DNA of 10,257 bases, from NCBI GenBank assembly GCA_013152215.1, contig JAADGT010000364.1:1-10257 (forward strand), given 5' to 3'. This document shows, piece after piece, positions 1-7,045 of the stretch. Made by a program: the position numbers and the translations under genes. The notes beneath the pieces are model-generated. The model was not told where the DNA came from. It made no database searches and worked only from the letters and a program-made list of their open reading frames with translations. Numbering within the stretch: position 1 is the first letter of the stretch; every line of letters begins with the position of its first letter. This stretch comes from Deltaproteobacteria bacterium. GTDB taxonomy: Bacteria; Desulfobacterota; Deferrisomatia; Deferrisomatales; Deferrisomataceae.

Positions 1-330
1 CCCCCCGCGAGGGGCGGCGGGGAGTTCGCCGCCCTGGTGGCCGAGGTGCTGGAGCCCCACTGCGCCGGCACGGGCTGCCACTCGGGCGACCGGCCCGCTG
101 GCGGGCTGCACCTGGGGGACGAGCGGGCGTACTCCGACCTGGTGGACGCCCCGGCCCACCGCCGGCCCGACCGCAAGCGGGTGGTGCCCGGGGACCCGGA
201 CTCGAGCTACCTGGTGGACCGGATCGTGGACGGAGGAGACACCCCCCGCATGCCCCTGGGCGCGGACCCCTTGGGGCAGGCCGACATCGACCGGATCCGG
301 GAGTGGATCCGGCAGGGGGCGAAGCGTTAG
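1..330 (+). CDS. Cytochrome c-like protein, C-terminal part (5' end outside window)
   Basis: The frame is open from the first base and ends at TAG 328-330, giving 109 residues with no start or signal peptide, so the gene begins upstream. The visible part has one heme-attachment site of the CX4CH type (C21, C26, H27 of the fragment; 61-81). A GGLHLGD stretch follows, then a VVPGDPDSSYLVDRI segment, an MPLG (84-87) that could supply the axial methionine, and a final IREWIRQGAKR. This order (heme site, G-L-L, PG-P--S-L, MP, WI--GA) is the pattern of the planctomycete-type cytochrome c / 'cytochrome c domain' families. Such proteins are normally exported. The redox partner cannot be told. A GTG at 37 is rejected as start because the frame continues upstream and the domain would lose its signal peptide. 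The stop overlaps that of the convergent helicase gene. Confidence 0.75.
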   Translation, partial: PPARGGGEFAALVAEVLEPHCAGTGCHSGDRPAGGLHLGDERAYSDLVDAPAHRRPDRKRVVPGDPDSSYLVDRIVDGGDTPRMPLGADPLGQADIDRIREWIRQGAKR

Positions 331-1583
331 CCCCTTCTCCGACCTCCGCGCCCCCGAGGCCCGCCGGGTCGGGACCGGCCCCTGGGGCGACCGGACCGGG
401 CGGGGCGCTTCACCTCGGGCACCGGCTCGAACCAGTCGTCCTCGGGCCAGGCCACCGGCACCTTGTGGCCGATGTACTCCTCGATGGCGTCCAGGCCGAA
501 CACGTAGTCCTCGCAGGCCAGGCTGATCGCCCTGCCCGAGGCGCCGGCCCGGGCCGTGCGGCCGATCCGGTGGACGTAGTCCTCGGCCTCCAGGGGCAGG
601 TCGTAGTTGAACACGTGGCTGATGCCCTCCACGTGCAAGCCCCGGCTGGCCACGTCGGTGGCAACCAGGACCCGGAGCTCGCCGGCCATGAATCGCCGCA
701 GGATCTTGAGGCGTTGGGGCTGGCTCACGTCGCCGCTCAGGACCGCGGCCGGGTGACCTGCCGCGTCGAGCACCGGTTTCAGCCGGGCGGCGGCCCGTTT
801 GGTGTTGACGAACACCAGCGCCTTGGTCCAGTCTTCCCGCTTCAGCAGGCCGAGCAGGAGCGAGGTCTTCTCGGCCGACGACACGTGGTAGAGCACCTGC
901 TCCACCTTCTCGGCCACCACCTTGTCGGGGGTGATCTCCACCAACTCCGGCACGTTCATGTACTCGTACGACAGCTCCATGACCCGGTCGGAGATGGTGG
1001 CGGAGAACAGCAGGCTCTGGCGTCGGTCGTAGCGGGACATGCGGCGCAGCAGGTAACGGATGTCGCCGATGAACCCCATGTCGAACATCCGGTCGGCCTC
1101 GTCGATCACCGCCAGCTCCACGTCCCGCAGGTGGTAGACCTTCTGCTTCAGGTAGTCGATCAGCCGCCCCGGCGTGCCGATCAGCAGGTCCACCCCCTCG
1201 GCGATGGCCTGGCGCTGCTTCTGGTAGTCCACGCCGCCGTAAGCGGCGATCACCCGGAACGGCAGGGGGCGACCGATGTCCTGGGCGTCCTGGGCCACCT
1301 GCACCGCCAGCTCCCGGGTGGGGGTGAGCACCAGTGCCCGGGGGCACACGCCCCGGGTCTTCCGTCGGGGTGTGCGGAGCATGTGGTTGAAGATGGTGAT
1401 CAGGAATACCGCCGTCTTTCCCGAGCCGGTCTGGGCCTGCACGGCCGTGTCGCGGCCCTCGAGGGTCAGCGGTAGGCTCCGGGCCTGCACGGGGGTGAGG
1501 TGGGTGAATCCGCAGTCGGCGATGCCTTGTTGGAGCTCTGGGGGAAGGTCGAACTCGGTGAAACGCTTGTCGGTGAGGTGCAT
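327..1583 (-). CDS. rhlB: DEAD-box ATP-dependent RNA helicase, RhlB type
   Basis: 418 residues, about the length of E. coli RhlB (421). It unwinds RNA with ATP, and in gamma-proteobacteria RhlB works in the RNase E degradosome. Motifs in order: Q-motif region with PVQ (31-33), Walker A AQTGSGKT (50-57), PTRELA (88-93), TPGR (137-140), DEAD (161-164), SAT (194-196), TDVASRGLH (309-317) and HRIGRTAR (338-345). The order HLTDKRF-, QAQTGSGKT, GRLIDY, DEADRMFDMGFI-DIR and FNYDLP-EDYVHRIGRT follows RhlB more closely than RhlE, SrmB or CsdA. The last 25 residues are Arg/Gly-rich, a likely RNA-binding tail. The ATG at 1583 is preceded by AAAGGAAG and gives the RhlB N-terminus. The open frame runs much further upstream, but that part lies antisense to the channel gene and is not helicase-like. 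Whether it meets RNase E here cannot be seen. Confidence 0.95.
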   Translation of the reverse strand: MHLTDKRFTEFDLPPELQQGIADCGFTHLTPVQARSLPLTLEGRDTAVQAQTGSGKTAVFLITIFNHMLRTPRRKTRGVCPRALVLTPTRELAVQVAQDAQDIGRPLPFRVIAAYGGVDYQKQRQAIAEGVDLLIGTPGRLIDYLKQKVYHLRDVELAVIDEADRMFDMGFIGDIRYLLRRMSRYDRRQSLLFSATISDRVMELSYEYMNVPELVEITPDKVVAEKVEQVLYHVSSAEKTSLLLGLLKREDWTKALVFVNTKRAAARLKPVLDAAGHPAAVLSGDVSQPQRLKILRRFMAGELRVLVATDVASRGLHVEGISHVFNYDLPLEAEDYVHRIGRTARAGASGRAISLACEDYVFGLDAIEEYIGHKVPVAWPEDDWFEPVPEVKRPARSGRPRGRSRPGGPRGRGGRRRG

Positions 1584-1671
1584 GTACTTCCTTTGGATGA
1601 GGTCCTCTGAGGGGATGGCCCGGGTGCCCCATGGATCGGCCGGACCAGGGTCTGGGAACGGGAAACACGCC

Positions 1672-1700
1672 ACTATAGGGAGCCGGGGGCGGTGCGTCAA
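1672..1700 (-). promoter_or_regulatory. Sigma-70-type promoter of the RhlB-type helicase gene
   Basis: On the minus strand TTGACG (1700-1695) is followed by exactly 17 bases and then TATAGT (1677-1672). It matches the sigma-70 consensus at 5/6 and 5/6 positions, in a GC-rich background where TATA is rare. The start of transcription would be near 1665, leaving a leader of about 80 nt before the ATG at 1583. The element overlaps the more distal candidate start of the divergent channel gene, which argues for that gene's start at 1728. Confidence 0.75.
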
Positions 1701-1727
1701 ACCCGCGGCCGGCTGGGAGCTGCGGCC

Positions 1728-2753
1728 GTGAGAGGCCGGGTCCACCTGACCCGGATCCTCGGGCTGCTGTTCGGCATCCTGGCCGTGGGCACCTGCGGGT
1801 ACCGATGGATCGAGGGCTGGCCCTGGGAGGACAGCCTGTACATGGTGATCATCACCGTGTCCACCATCGGTTACGGCGAGGTGCGGCCGCTGAGCCCGGG
1901 GGGGCGGATGTTCACGATGTTCCTCATCGTGGCCGGGGTCGGGCTCATGACCTACGCCGTGGGTACCCTGGGCCGGATGGTGGTGGAGGGGGAGGTCCAG
2001 GCCCTGCTCGGGAGGAGACGCAAGATGTCGAAGATCCGAAGGCTCCGCGACCACTACGTGATCTGCGGCTTCGGCCGCATCGGCAAGCTGGTGGCCCAGG
2101 AGTTCGAGCGCAGACCCTTGCCGTTCGTGGTGGTGGAGCGGGACGAGGCCCAGGTGGTGAAGATCCCGGATCACTACCCCGTGGTGGTGGGCGACGCCAC
2201 CGAGGAGGAGGTGCTGATCCGGGCGGGGATCGAGCGGGCCAAGGGGCTGGTGACCGCGCTGCATTCCGACGCCGACAACCTGTTCGTGACCCTGACCGCC
2301 CGGGGGCTGAACCCCGACCTGTTCATCCTGGCCCGGTACGAGGAGGAGCGCAGCAAGAGGAAGCTGCTGCAGGCGGGCGCGGACCGGGTGGTGTCGCCTT
2401 ACATCATCGGCGGAACCCGCATGGCCATGGCGGTGCTTCGGCCCAGCGTCATCGACTTCATCGAGCTGGCCACCACCTCCGAGAGCCTGGGACTGCAGAT
2501 GGAGGAGGTGCTGGTGTCCGAGGGGTCGCCCCTGGCCGGGGTGCCCCTGGCCGAGAGCCCCATCCGTTCCGAGCACGACGTCATGGTGGTCGCCATCAAG
2601 CGGCGCAGCGGACGCATGGAGTTCAACCCCTCGGCACGCACCTGCCCGGAGGCCGGCGACCGCCTGATCGTGATCGGCGAGGTGGAGCACCTCAAGCACC
2701 TGGAGATCCTTGCCCGCGCGGGGAAGGCGTCGGCCGCGGAGGAGGGACGGTGA
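1728..2753 (+). CDS. Two-TM potassium channel with cytoplasmic RCK (TrkA-N/TrkA-C) domains
   Basis: 341 residues. TM1 is about 9-26. A pore helix leads to the selectivity filter TVSTIGYGE (43-51), and TM2 is about 61-80. The RCK domain begins near 108 with VICGFGRIG (GxGxxG at 114-119) and an acidic residue in VVVERDE, a Rossmann fold able to bind a nucleotide. A TrkA-C-like domain fills about 245-325. This is the MthK/Kch-like architecture of K+-selective inner-membrane channels gated by a cytoplasmic ligand ring. Aligned by eye to MthK, the Ca2+ ligands D184 and E210 fall on A177 and R203, so MthK-type Ca2+ gating is unlikely. The GTG at 1728 has GGGAG 8 nt upstream. An in-frame GTG at 1692 overlaps the divergent promoter and adds 12 non-family residues. 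An internal ATG (2025) may give a soluble RCK subunit. The stop overlaps the next gene's start. Confidence 0.9.
   Translation: MRGRVHLTRILGLLFGILAVGTCGYRWIEGWPWEDSLYMVIITVSTIGYGEVRPLSPGGRMFTMFLIVAGVGLMTYAVGTLGRMVVEGEVQALLGRRRKMSKIRRLRDHYVICGFGRIGKLVAQEFERRPLPFVVVERDEAQVVKIPDHYPVVVGDATEEEVLIRAGIERAKGLVTALHSDADNLFVTLTARGLNPDLFILARYEEERSKRKLLQAGADRVVSPYIIGGTRMAMAVLRPSVIDFIELATTSESLGLQMEEVLVSEGSPLAGVPLAESPIRSEHDVMVVAIKRRSGRMEFNPSARTCPEAGDRLIVIGEVEHLKHLEILARAGKASAAEEGR
2011..2027 (+). promoter_or_regulatory. Internal ribosome binding site and ATG for a separate RCK subunit
   Basis: GGAGGAG (2011-2017) lies 7 nt before an in-frame ATG (2025-2027) that is Met100 of the channel. This is just after TM2 and just before the RCK Rossmann fold. 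In MthK an internal start at Met107, at the same domain boundary, makes the free RCK subunits that complete the octameric gating ring. This site is better than the Shine-Dalgarno of the channel's own start. Use of the site is inferred. Confidence 0.6.
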
Positions 2754-3703
2754 TCCCAGCGCTCCTGCAGGTGGCGGCGGGATCGGTGCTGCTCTACCTA
2801 GGGGCGACCTTGCTGATCCGGGGCGCGTCGAGCCTGGCCCGGGGGTTCGGGGTGGCCCCGGCCGTGGTGGGGCTCACGGTGGTGGCGTTCGGAACCAGCC
2901 TGCCCGAGCTGGTGGTCACGGTGACCGCCTCGCTGGGAGGCAACGGGGACATCGCCTTGGGAAACGTGGTGGGCTCGAACATCGCCAACATCGGCCTGAT
3001 CCTGGGCCTGTCCACGGTGGTCCGGTCCTTGGCGGTAGAGTTCACCATGATCCGGAGGGAGGTGCCCCTGGGCATGGCCGCGGTCGTGCTGGTGGTGCTC
3101 CTCAGCCTGGACGGGGGCCTTGGGCGTGCGGACGGCCTGGTGCTCCTGGCCGGGTTCGCGGGGTTCCTGTACTGGAGCATCGTGGTGGAGCGACGGGCAC
3201 CGGACGAGATCCAGTGCCGGTACCGGGGGGCCTCGCCCACGCTTCTGCGCCGGGGGCTCGACGCCGGGCTCGTGGCCGTGGGGCTCGGGGGAGTGGTGCT
3301 GGGCGGGCACCTCCTGGTCCACGGGGGGGTCACGGCGGCCCGGATCCTGGGGGTGCCGCAGGTGATCGTGGGTCTGACCATGGTGGCCGTGGGCACCAGC
3401 CTTCCGGAGATGGCCACCTCTCTGGTTGCCGTGGCCCGCGGCGAGGACGACATCAGCGTGGGCAACGTGCTGGGATCGAACCTGTTCAACCTGCTGGGCA
3501 TCCTGGGGGTGGCCGCCCTGCTGGACCCGATCCGGGTGGACGGATCGTTTTTCGTGCTACAGTACCCGGTGCTGGCCGGGTTCACCCTGGCCCTGCTGCC
3601 CATCTGCCGCAGCGGCTCGCGGATCTCCCGGGCCGAGGGGGCCGTGCTGCTGGGAGGGTACTGCGCCTACGTGGCGTTCCTGTACCTTGGGGGAGTGGTG
3701 TAG
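2750..3703 (+). CDS. CaCA-family Na+/Ca2+ antiporter (YrbG-like)
   Basis: 317 residues, almost entirely hydrophobic, with the two inverted Na_Ca_ex repeats of the cation/Ca2+ exchanger superfamily. Repeat one has GLTVVAFGTSLPE (41-53) and GNVVGSNIAN (71-80). Repeat two has GLTMVAVGTSLPE (208-220) and GNVLGSNLFN (238-247). The glutamates E53 and E220 are the expected cation ligands in the alpha regions. A polar loop near 146-168 separates the halves. The length and paired GTSLPE/GSN motifs match bacterial YrbG/CaxA-like exchangers, which move Ca2+ across the inner membrane against Na+ (or H+). The ion was not determinable from sequence. The GTG start overlaps the channel's TGA (GTGA) and has GGAGGAGG just upstream, so the two genes are cotranscribed and probably translationally coupled. 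Confidence 0.9.
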   Translation: MIPALLQVAAGSVLLYLGATLLIRGASSLARGFGVAPAVVGLTVVAFGTSLPELVVTVTASLGGNGDIALGNVVGSNIANIGLILGLSTVVRSLAVEFTMIRREVPLGMAAVVLVVLLSLDGGLGRADGLVLLAGFAGFLYWSIVVERRAPDEIQCRYRGASPTLLRRGLDAGLVAVGLGGVVLGGHLLVHGGVTAARILGVPQVIVGLTMVAVGTSLPEMATSLVAVARGEDDISVGNVLGSNLFNLLGILGVAALLDPIRVDGSFFVLQYPVLAGFTLALLPICRSGSRISRAEGAVLLGGYCAYVAFLYLGGVV

Positions 3704-3772
3704 AAGGGGCAGGGGCAGCCTGTTTGCCAAAAATGGAACTTCTTGCACCGCCCACCCCGGAGTTTCGGCGGC

Positions 3773-3957
3773 GGGGCATGGGGTCTGTTTCCGGCCGCGC
3801 GCGAAGCCGGCATGAGATTCGCCGCGCACGCACGGGACAGCAACACTGGTTCCATGACCGTGGGGCCGGGGCCGGGCAGCTTCGTGGTGCGAGCGTTGGA
3901 GGCGCTGCGCGGCGAGCTAAGGAGCCGCACGCGGCTCTCCAACAGACCCCATGCCCC
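3773..3957. repeat. 185-bp foldback element with 17-bp perfect terminal inverted repeats
   Basis: The arms 3773-3789 and 3941-3957 (GGGGCATGGGGTCTGTT and its complement) are perfect 17-bp inverted repeats. TTCGG (3764-3768) and CCGAA (3959-3963) could extend the stem past a small internal loop. Nested inside are a 10-bp inverted repeat (3819-3828/3906-3915), a hairpin GAGCCGC-AC-GCGGCTC (3922-3937) and a 5-bp pair (3831-3835/3858-3862). No plausible gene was found here: open frames exist but carry no recognisable family. It may be a structured RNA, a BIME/REP-like pair or a small non-autonomous element. Confidence 0.6.
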
Positions 3958-3983
3958 ACCGAAGGCTTGGCGGCGGTTCGAAA

Positions 3984-4070
3984 GCCGCCCGGCCGCCTAG
4001 CAGCCTAGCCGCCAAGCGGGCCGAAGGCCCGGGGGTTTTGGCTTTCTAGCCTCCCAGCTTTCCAGCTTTT
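3984..4070. repeat. Short-period (8-bp) degenerate repeats around a hairpin
   Basis: Four 8-bp units of the form GCCGCCYR or close to it run from 3984 to 4015 (gccgcccg, gccgccta, gcagccta, gccgccaa). A hairpin (4017-4031) follows. Then come units that read, on the minus strand, as AAGCTGGA, AAGCTGGG, AGGCTAGA, AAGCCAAA (about 4070-4039). The 19-bp block 4048-4066 recurs exactly in inverted orientation at 8996-9014, and the hairpin core 4015-4031 recurs inverted at 8974-8990. Together with the foldback to the left, this fills the 3704-4094 gap. Confidence 0.65.
4012..4047 (+). terminator. Possible intrinsic terminator upstream of glnS
   Basis: CGGGCC-GAA-GGCCCG (4017-4031) is a perfect 6-bp stem, followed by GGGG and then TTTT and CTTTCT. 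CCAA (4012-4015) can pair with TTGG (4038-4041) around it. The T-run is interrupted, so termination could be weak. It would insulate glnS from upstream transcription. Confidence 0.4.
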
Positions 4071-4094
4071 CATCCTGATCGCGGAGCTCTTTCC

Positions 4095-5780
4095 ATGTCC
4101 GATGCCGAACGACGCGACGACGCGCCCTCCCACTTCATCAAGGACATCGTCCGGGCCGACCTGGCCGAGGGTCGGTACCGGGAGGTGGTGACCCGGTTTC
4201 CGCCGGAGCCCAACGGGTACCTGCACATCGGCCACGCCAAGAGCATCTGCCTCAACTTCGGCCTGGCCGAGGAGTTCGGGGGCCGGTGCCACCTGCGCCT
4301 GGACGACACCAACCCCGAGACCGAGAGCATGGAGTACGTGCGGGCCATCCAGGAGGACGTGCGCTGGCTCGGGTTCGACTGGGGCGAGCACCTGTACTTC
4401 GCCTCGGACTACTTCGACAGGCTCTACGAGTGGGCCGTGGAGCTGATCAAGAAGGGAAAGGCCTACGTGGACGACCTGTCCCCCGAGGAGATCCGGGCGT
4501 ACCGGGGCACCCTGACCGAGCCCGGGCGGGAGAGCCCCTACCGGAACCGGTCGGTGGAGGAGAACCTGGACCTGTTCGAGCGGATGCGCCGGGGCGAGTT
4601 CCCCGACGGGAGCAAGGTGCTCCGGGCCAAGATCGACATGGCCTCGGGCAACCTGAACCTGCGCGACCCGGTCATGTACCGGATCAAACGCGCCACCCAC
4701 TACCGCACGGGCGACGCTTGGTGTATCTATCCCACCTACGACTGGGCCCACGGCCAGTCCGACTCGATCGAGGGCATCACCCACTCGATCTGCACCCTGG
4801 AGTTCGAGGACCACAGGCCCTTGTACGATTGGTTCCTCGACGCCCTGGGCGTGCACCACCCCCGGCAGATCGAGTTCGCCCGGCTGCGGCTCTCCTACAC
4901 CGTGATGAGCAAGCGAAAGCTCACCCAGCTCGTGCAGGAGGGTCGGGTGGCGGGCTGGGACGACCCGCGGATGCCCACCATCGCGGGGCTGCGCCGCCGG
5001 GGGTACACGCCCGAGGCCATCCGGGACTTCTGCAGCCGGATCGGGGTGGCCAAGAAGGACAGCGTGGTGGACGTGGCCCTGCTGGAGCACTGCCTGCGCG
5101 AGGACCTGAACCGCCGGGCCGAGCGGCGCATGGCCGTGCTGCGGCCCCTGCGGGTGGTGATCGAGAACTACCCAGAGGGCCAGGTGGAGGAGCTCGACGC
5201 CGTGAACAACCCGGAGGACGCCTCGGCCGGCACCCGGAGGGTGCCGTTCTCCCGGGTCCTGTACATCGAGCGGGACGACTTCATGGAGGACCCGCCCAGG
5301 AAGTTCTTCCGGCTGGCCCCGGGCCGGGAGGTGCGGCTGCGCTACGCCTACTTCGTCCGGTGCACCGACGTGGTCAAGGACGAGAACGGCCAGGTGGTGG
5401 AGCTGCGGTGCACCTACGACCCCGCCACCCGCGGGGGCGACGCGCCGGACGGCCGCAAGGTGAAGGCAACGCTCCACTGGGTTTCGGCCGCCCACGCCGT
5501 GGACGCCGAGGTGCGGCTGTACGACCGGCTGTTCACCGACCCCAACCCGGACGGGCTCAAGGACGACTTCCGGGAGGCTCTGAACCCCAACTCCCTGGAG
5601 GTTCTGCCGCACTGCAAGCTCGAGCCGAGCCTCGGGAGCGTGGAGCCGGGCGAGCGCTACCAGTTCGAGCGGCTCGGATACTTTGCCGCCGACCCCGACA
5701 CCCGGCCCGGCCGGCCCGTGTTCAACCGCGCCGTCACCCTGCGCGACACCTGGGCCAAGGTGAGGGCGCGGGGGGGCTGA
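4095..5780 (+). CDS. glnS: Glutaminyl-tRNA synthetase
   Basis: 561 residues, against about 554 for E. coli GlnRS. A cytoplasmic class I synthetase that charges tRNA-Gln with glutamine. The Rossmann fold shows PPEPNGYLHIGHAKS (36-50, HIGH at 44-47) and LRLDDTNPE (68-76). The KMSKS loop appears as VMSKRKL (270-276), the form seen in GlnRS. GWDDPRMPTIAGLRRRGY, RIGVAKKD and REDLNRRA-RRMAV follow in the GlnRS order, and the C-terminal anticodon-binding beta-barrels fill the rest. PPEPNG-HIGHAK and the DDTNPE sequence separate it from bacterial GluRS. The ATG at 4095 has GGAG 8 nt upstream (4083-4086). It stands alone: a repeat-filled gap precedes it and a 117-bp spacer follows. Confidence 0.97.
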   Translation: MSDAERRDDAPSHFIKDIVRADLAEGRYREVVTRFPPEPNGYLHIGHAKSICLNFGLAEEFGGRCHLRLDDTNPETESMEYVRAIQEDVRWLGFDWGEHLYFASDYFDRLYEWAVELIKKGKAYVDDLSPEEIRAYRGTLTEPGRESPYRNRSVEENLDLFERMRRGEFPDGSKVLRAKIDMASGNLNLRDPVMYRIKRATHYRTGDAWCIYPTYDWAHGQSDSIEGITHSICTLEFEDHRPLYDWFLDALGVHHPRQIEFARLRLSYTVMSKRKLTQLVQEGRVAGWDDPRMPTIAGLRRRGYTPEAIRDFCSRIGVAKKDSVVDVALLEHCLREDLNRRAERRMAVLRPLRVVIENYPEGQVEELDAVNNPEDASAGTRRVPFSRVLYIERDDFMEDPPRKFFRLAPGREVRLRYAYFVRCTDVVKDENGQVVELRCTYDPATRGGDAPDGRKVKATLHWVSAAHAVDAEVRLYDRLFTDPNPDGLKDDFREALNPNSLEVLPHCKLEPSLGSVEPGERYQFERLGYFAADPDTRPGRPVFNRAVTLRDTWAKVRARGG

Positions 5781-5846
5781 CCGCCTCTCCCCCCTTGCCG
5801 TCCGGCCCCGCGCGACCCACATTTCCGGCCGTCGAGTCCAACCCGT

Positions 5847-5872
5847 GGGTCCGGGCCGGCGCACCCGGGCCC
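5847..5872 (+). other. GC-rich hairpin between glnS and the glycosyltransferase
   Basis: GGGTCCGGG (5847-5855) and CCCGGGCCC (5864-5872) form a 9-bp stem with one G-U pair and an 8-nt loop. There is no T-tract after it, so it is not a standard intrinsic terminator. It ends about 10 nt before the Shine-Dalgarno of the next gene (5883-5889) and could affect its leader. It may also be chance in such GC-rich sequence. Confidence 0.35.
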
Positions 5873-5897
5873 TGGAGATCGGAAGGAGGGGTCTGGG

Positions 5898-7037
5898 ATG
5901 CGCGTCGGGGTCATCTCCACCTATCCGCCCATCGAGTGCGGGGTCGCCACGTACACCCAGTACCTTACCGAGGCCCTGCGGGCCTCGTCGGTGGACGTGT
6001 ACGTGGTGGGGCATCTGGGCAGCTCCGGGCCCCGGGTGTTCCCGGTGTTCGACTACGAGGACGAGGACCTGCCCGAGCGGGCGTTCTCCGCCATGATGCG
6101 GCTCACCCCCGACGTGGTCCACGTGCAGCACGAGTTCGGCATGTACGGCCGGCACCACGGGGTGAACGCCGTGCCCCTGCTCCTCAGGTTCCGGCTGCTG
6201 GGCGTGCCGCTGGTGGTCACGCTTCACACCGTGTACGCCCGGATCGACCCGCCCCACCGGATCCTCCTGGAGAACATCCTCACCAACGCGGACGCGGCCA
6301 TCGTGCACGAGCCGTACCAGCGCGACGCCCTTCACCGGGAGTTCGGGGGGCGGTTCGACGGCAAGATCCGGGTGATCCCCCACGGGGCCCGGCTGGTGGA
6401 CCCCGACCCGGATGCCCGCAGGAGGCTCGGCCTGCCGGAGGACCGACCGATCGTCCTCATGATCGGGTACTTCCGTCCCAGCAAGCGGTTCGAGCGGATC
6501 GTGGACCTGTTCCCCCGGGTGGTGGAGCGGGTGCCGGACGCGCTGCTGGTGGTGGCGGGGAAGATCCGGGGCCAGGAGTTCCTGGAGTACCGGGACATGC
6601 TGTTCGAACGGATCCGCAGCTCGCCGGTGCGGGACCAGATCGTCCTGATCCGGGGCCAGTTGGCCCAGGAGACGTTCGACCGGATCCTGTCGGCCGCGGA
6701 CGTGGTGGCCCTGCCCTACGAGATCAACGCCCAGAGCGGGGTGCTCGCCCACTGCCTCGCGTTCGGCCGGCCCGTGGTCACCAGCGACACCGAGTCCATG
6801 CGCCGGGCCCTGGCGGACTCCGGGGCGGGGCTGGTGTGCGCGAACGACGACGAGTTCGTGGAGGCGATCTCCCGGCTCCTGGGCGACCCGGCCCTGCGGG
6901 AGCGGTGCGGCGAGGCGGCCCGGCGCCACGTGCGCGAGCGGATCGCGTGGCCTCTGGTGGCGGCCCGGCACCTGGACCTGTACCGCCGCCTGGTGGGGTA
7001 CGAGGCCATCGAGCCCAACGTGCTCGTGGTGGACTGA
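5898..7037 (+). CDS. GT4-family glycosyltransferase (GT-B fold)
   Basis: 379 residues. The N-terminus MRVGVISTYPPIECGVATYT (1-20) is the glycine-rich acceptor-domain start of many GT4 enzymes. DVVHVQHEFGMYG (72-84) and VTLHTVY (107-113) follow, and IPHGA (160-164) marks the domain linker. The C-terminal nucleotide-sugar domain has IGYFRPSKRFERIVDLF (189-205, K and R for phosphates), RGQL (252-255), ADVVALPYE (267-275) and QSGVLAHCLAFGRPVV (279-294). The usual EX7E motif is degenerate: its second glutamate falls on H285, as in the 'QSGVLA' GT4 subgroup. It would transfer a hexose from a nucleotide sugar in the cytoplasm or at the membrane face. No signal peptide or TM segment was seen. The ATG at 5898 has AAGGAGG 8 nt upstream. 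The GH130 gene next on this strand suggests a mannoside substrate. Confidence 0.88.
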   Translation: MRVGVISTYPPIECGVATYTQYLTEALRASSVDVYVVGHLGSSGPRVFPVFDYEDEDLPERAFSAMMRLTPDVVHVQHEFGMYGRHHGVNAVPLLLRFRLLGVPLVVTLHTVYARIDPPHRILLENILTNADAAIVHEPYQRDALHREFGGRFDGKIRVIPHGARLVDPDPDARRRLGLPEDRPIVLMIGYFRPSKRFERIVDLFPRVVERVPDALLVVAGKIRGQEFLEYRDMLFERIRSSPVRDQIVLIRGQLAQETFDRILSAADVVALPYEINAQSGVLAHCLAFGRPVVTSDTESMRRALADSGAGLVCANDDEFVEAISRLLGDPALRERCGEAARRHVRERIAWPLVAARHLDLYRRLVGYEAIEPNVLVVD

Positions 7038-7045
7038 TGCCAAGC

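Noticed and set aside
1692..1727. Start of the channel gene at GTG 1692.
   Set aside because: It overlaps the -35/-10 region of the divergent promoter and adds 12 residues not expected for the family. GTG 1728 has a GGGAG at good spacing. This is a preference, not proof.
1584..2699. A 372-codon N-terminal extension of the helicase.
   Set aside because: It lies antisense to the channel gene and crosses the helicase promoter. It has shadow-like composition, and the RhlB family starts at 1583.
3734..3747. A sigma-54-like TGGAAC-TTC-TTGCA.
   Set aside because: The GG-to-GC spacing is two bases shorter than the -24/-12 promoter requires, and no gene starts at the right distance.
3970..3990. A GGTTCGAAA loop in a GGCGGC/GCCGCC stem, resembling a tRNA T-arm.
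   Set aside because: The loop is nine bases with a six-base stem, and no acceptor, D or anticodon arms surround it.
3667..4000. Small open frames on both strands between the exchanger gene and glnS.
   Set aside because: They arise from the foldback and repeat modules, overlap each other in several frames, and have no supported start or recognisable domain.
4005..7043. A very long minus-strand open frame (about 1,000 codons) opposite glnS and the GT4 gene, and a similar long plus-strand frame at 4286-7414.
   Set aside because: Both are shadows of real genes in GC-rich DNA, where stop codons are rare. Their translations are rich in His/Pro/Gly/Arg/Ala and show no domain.
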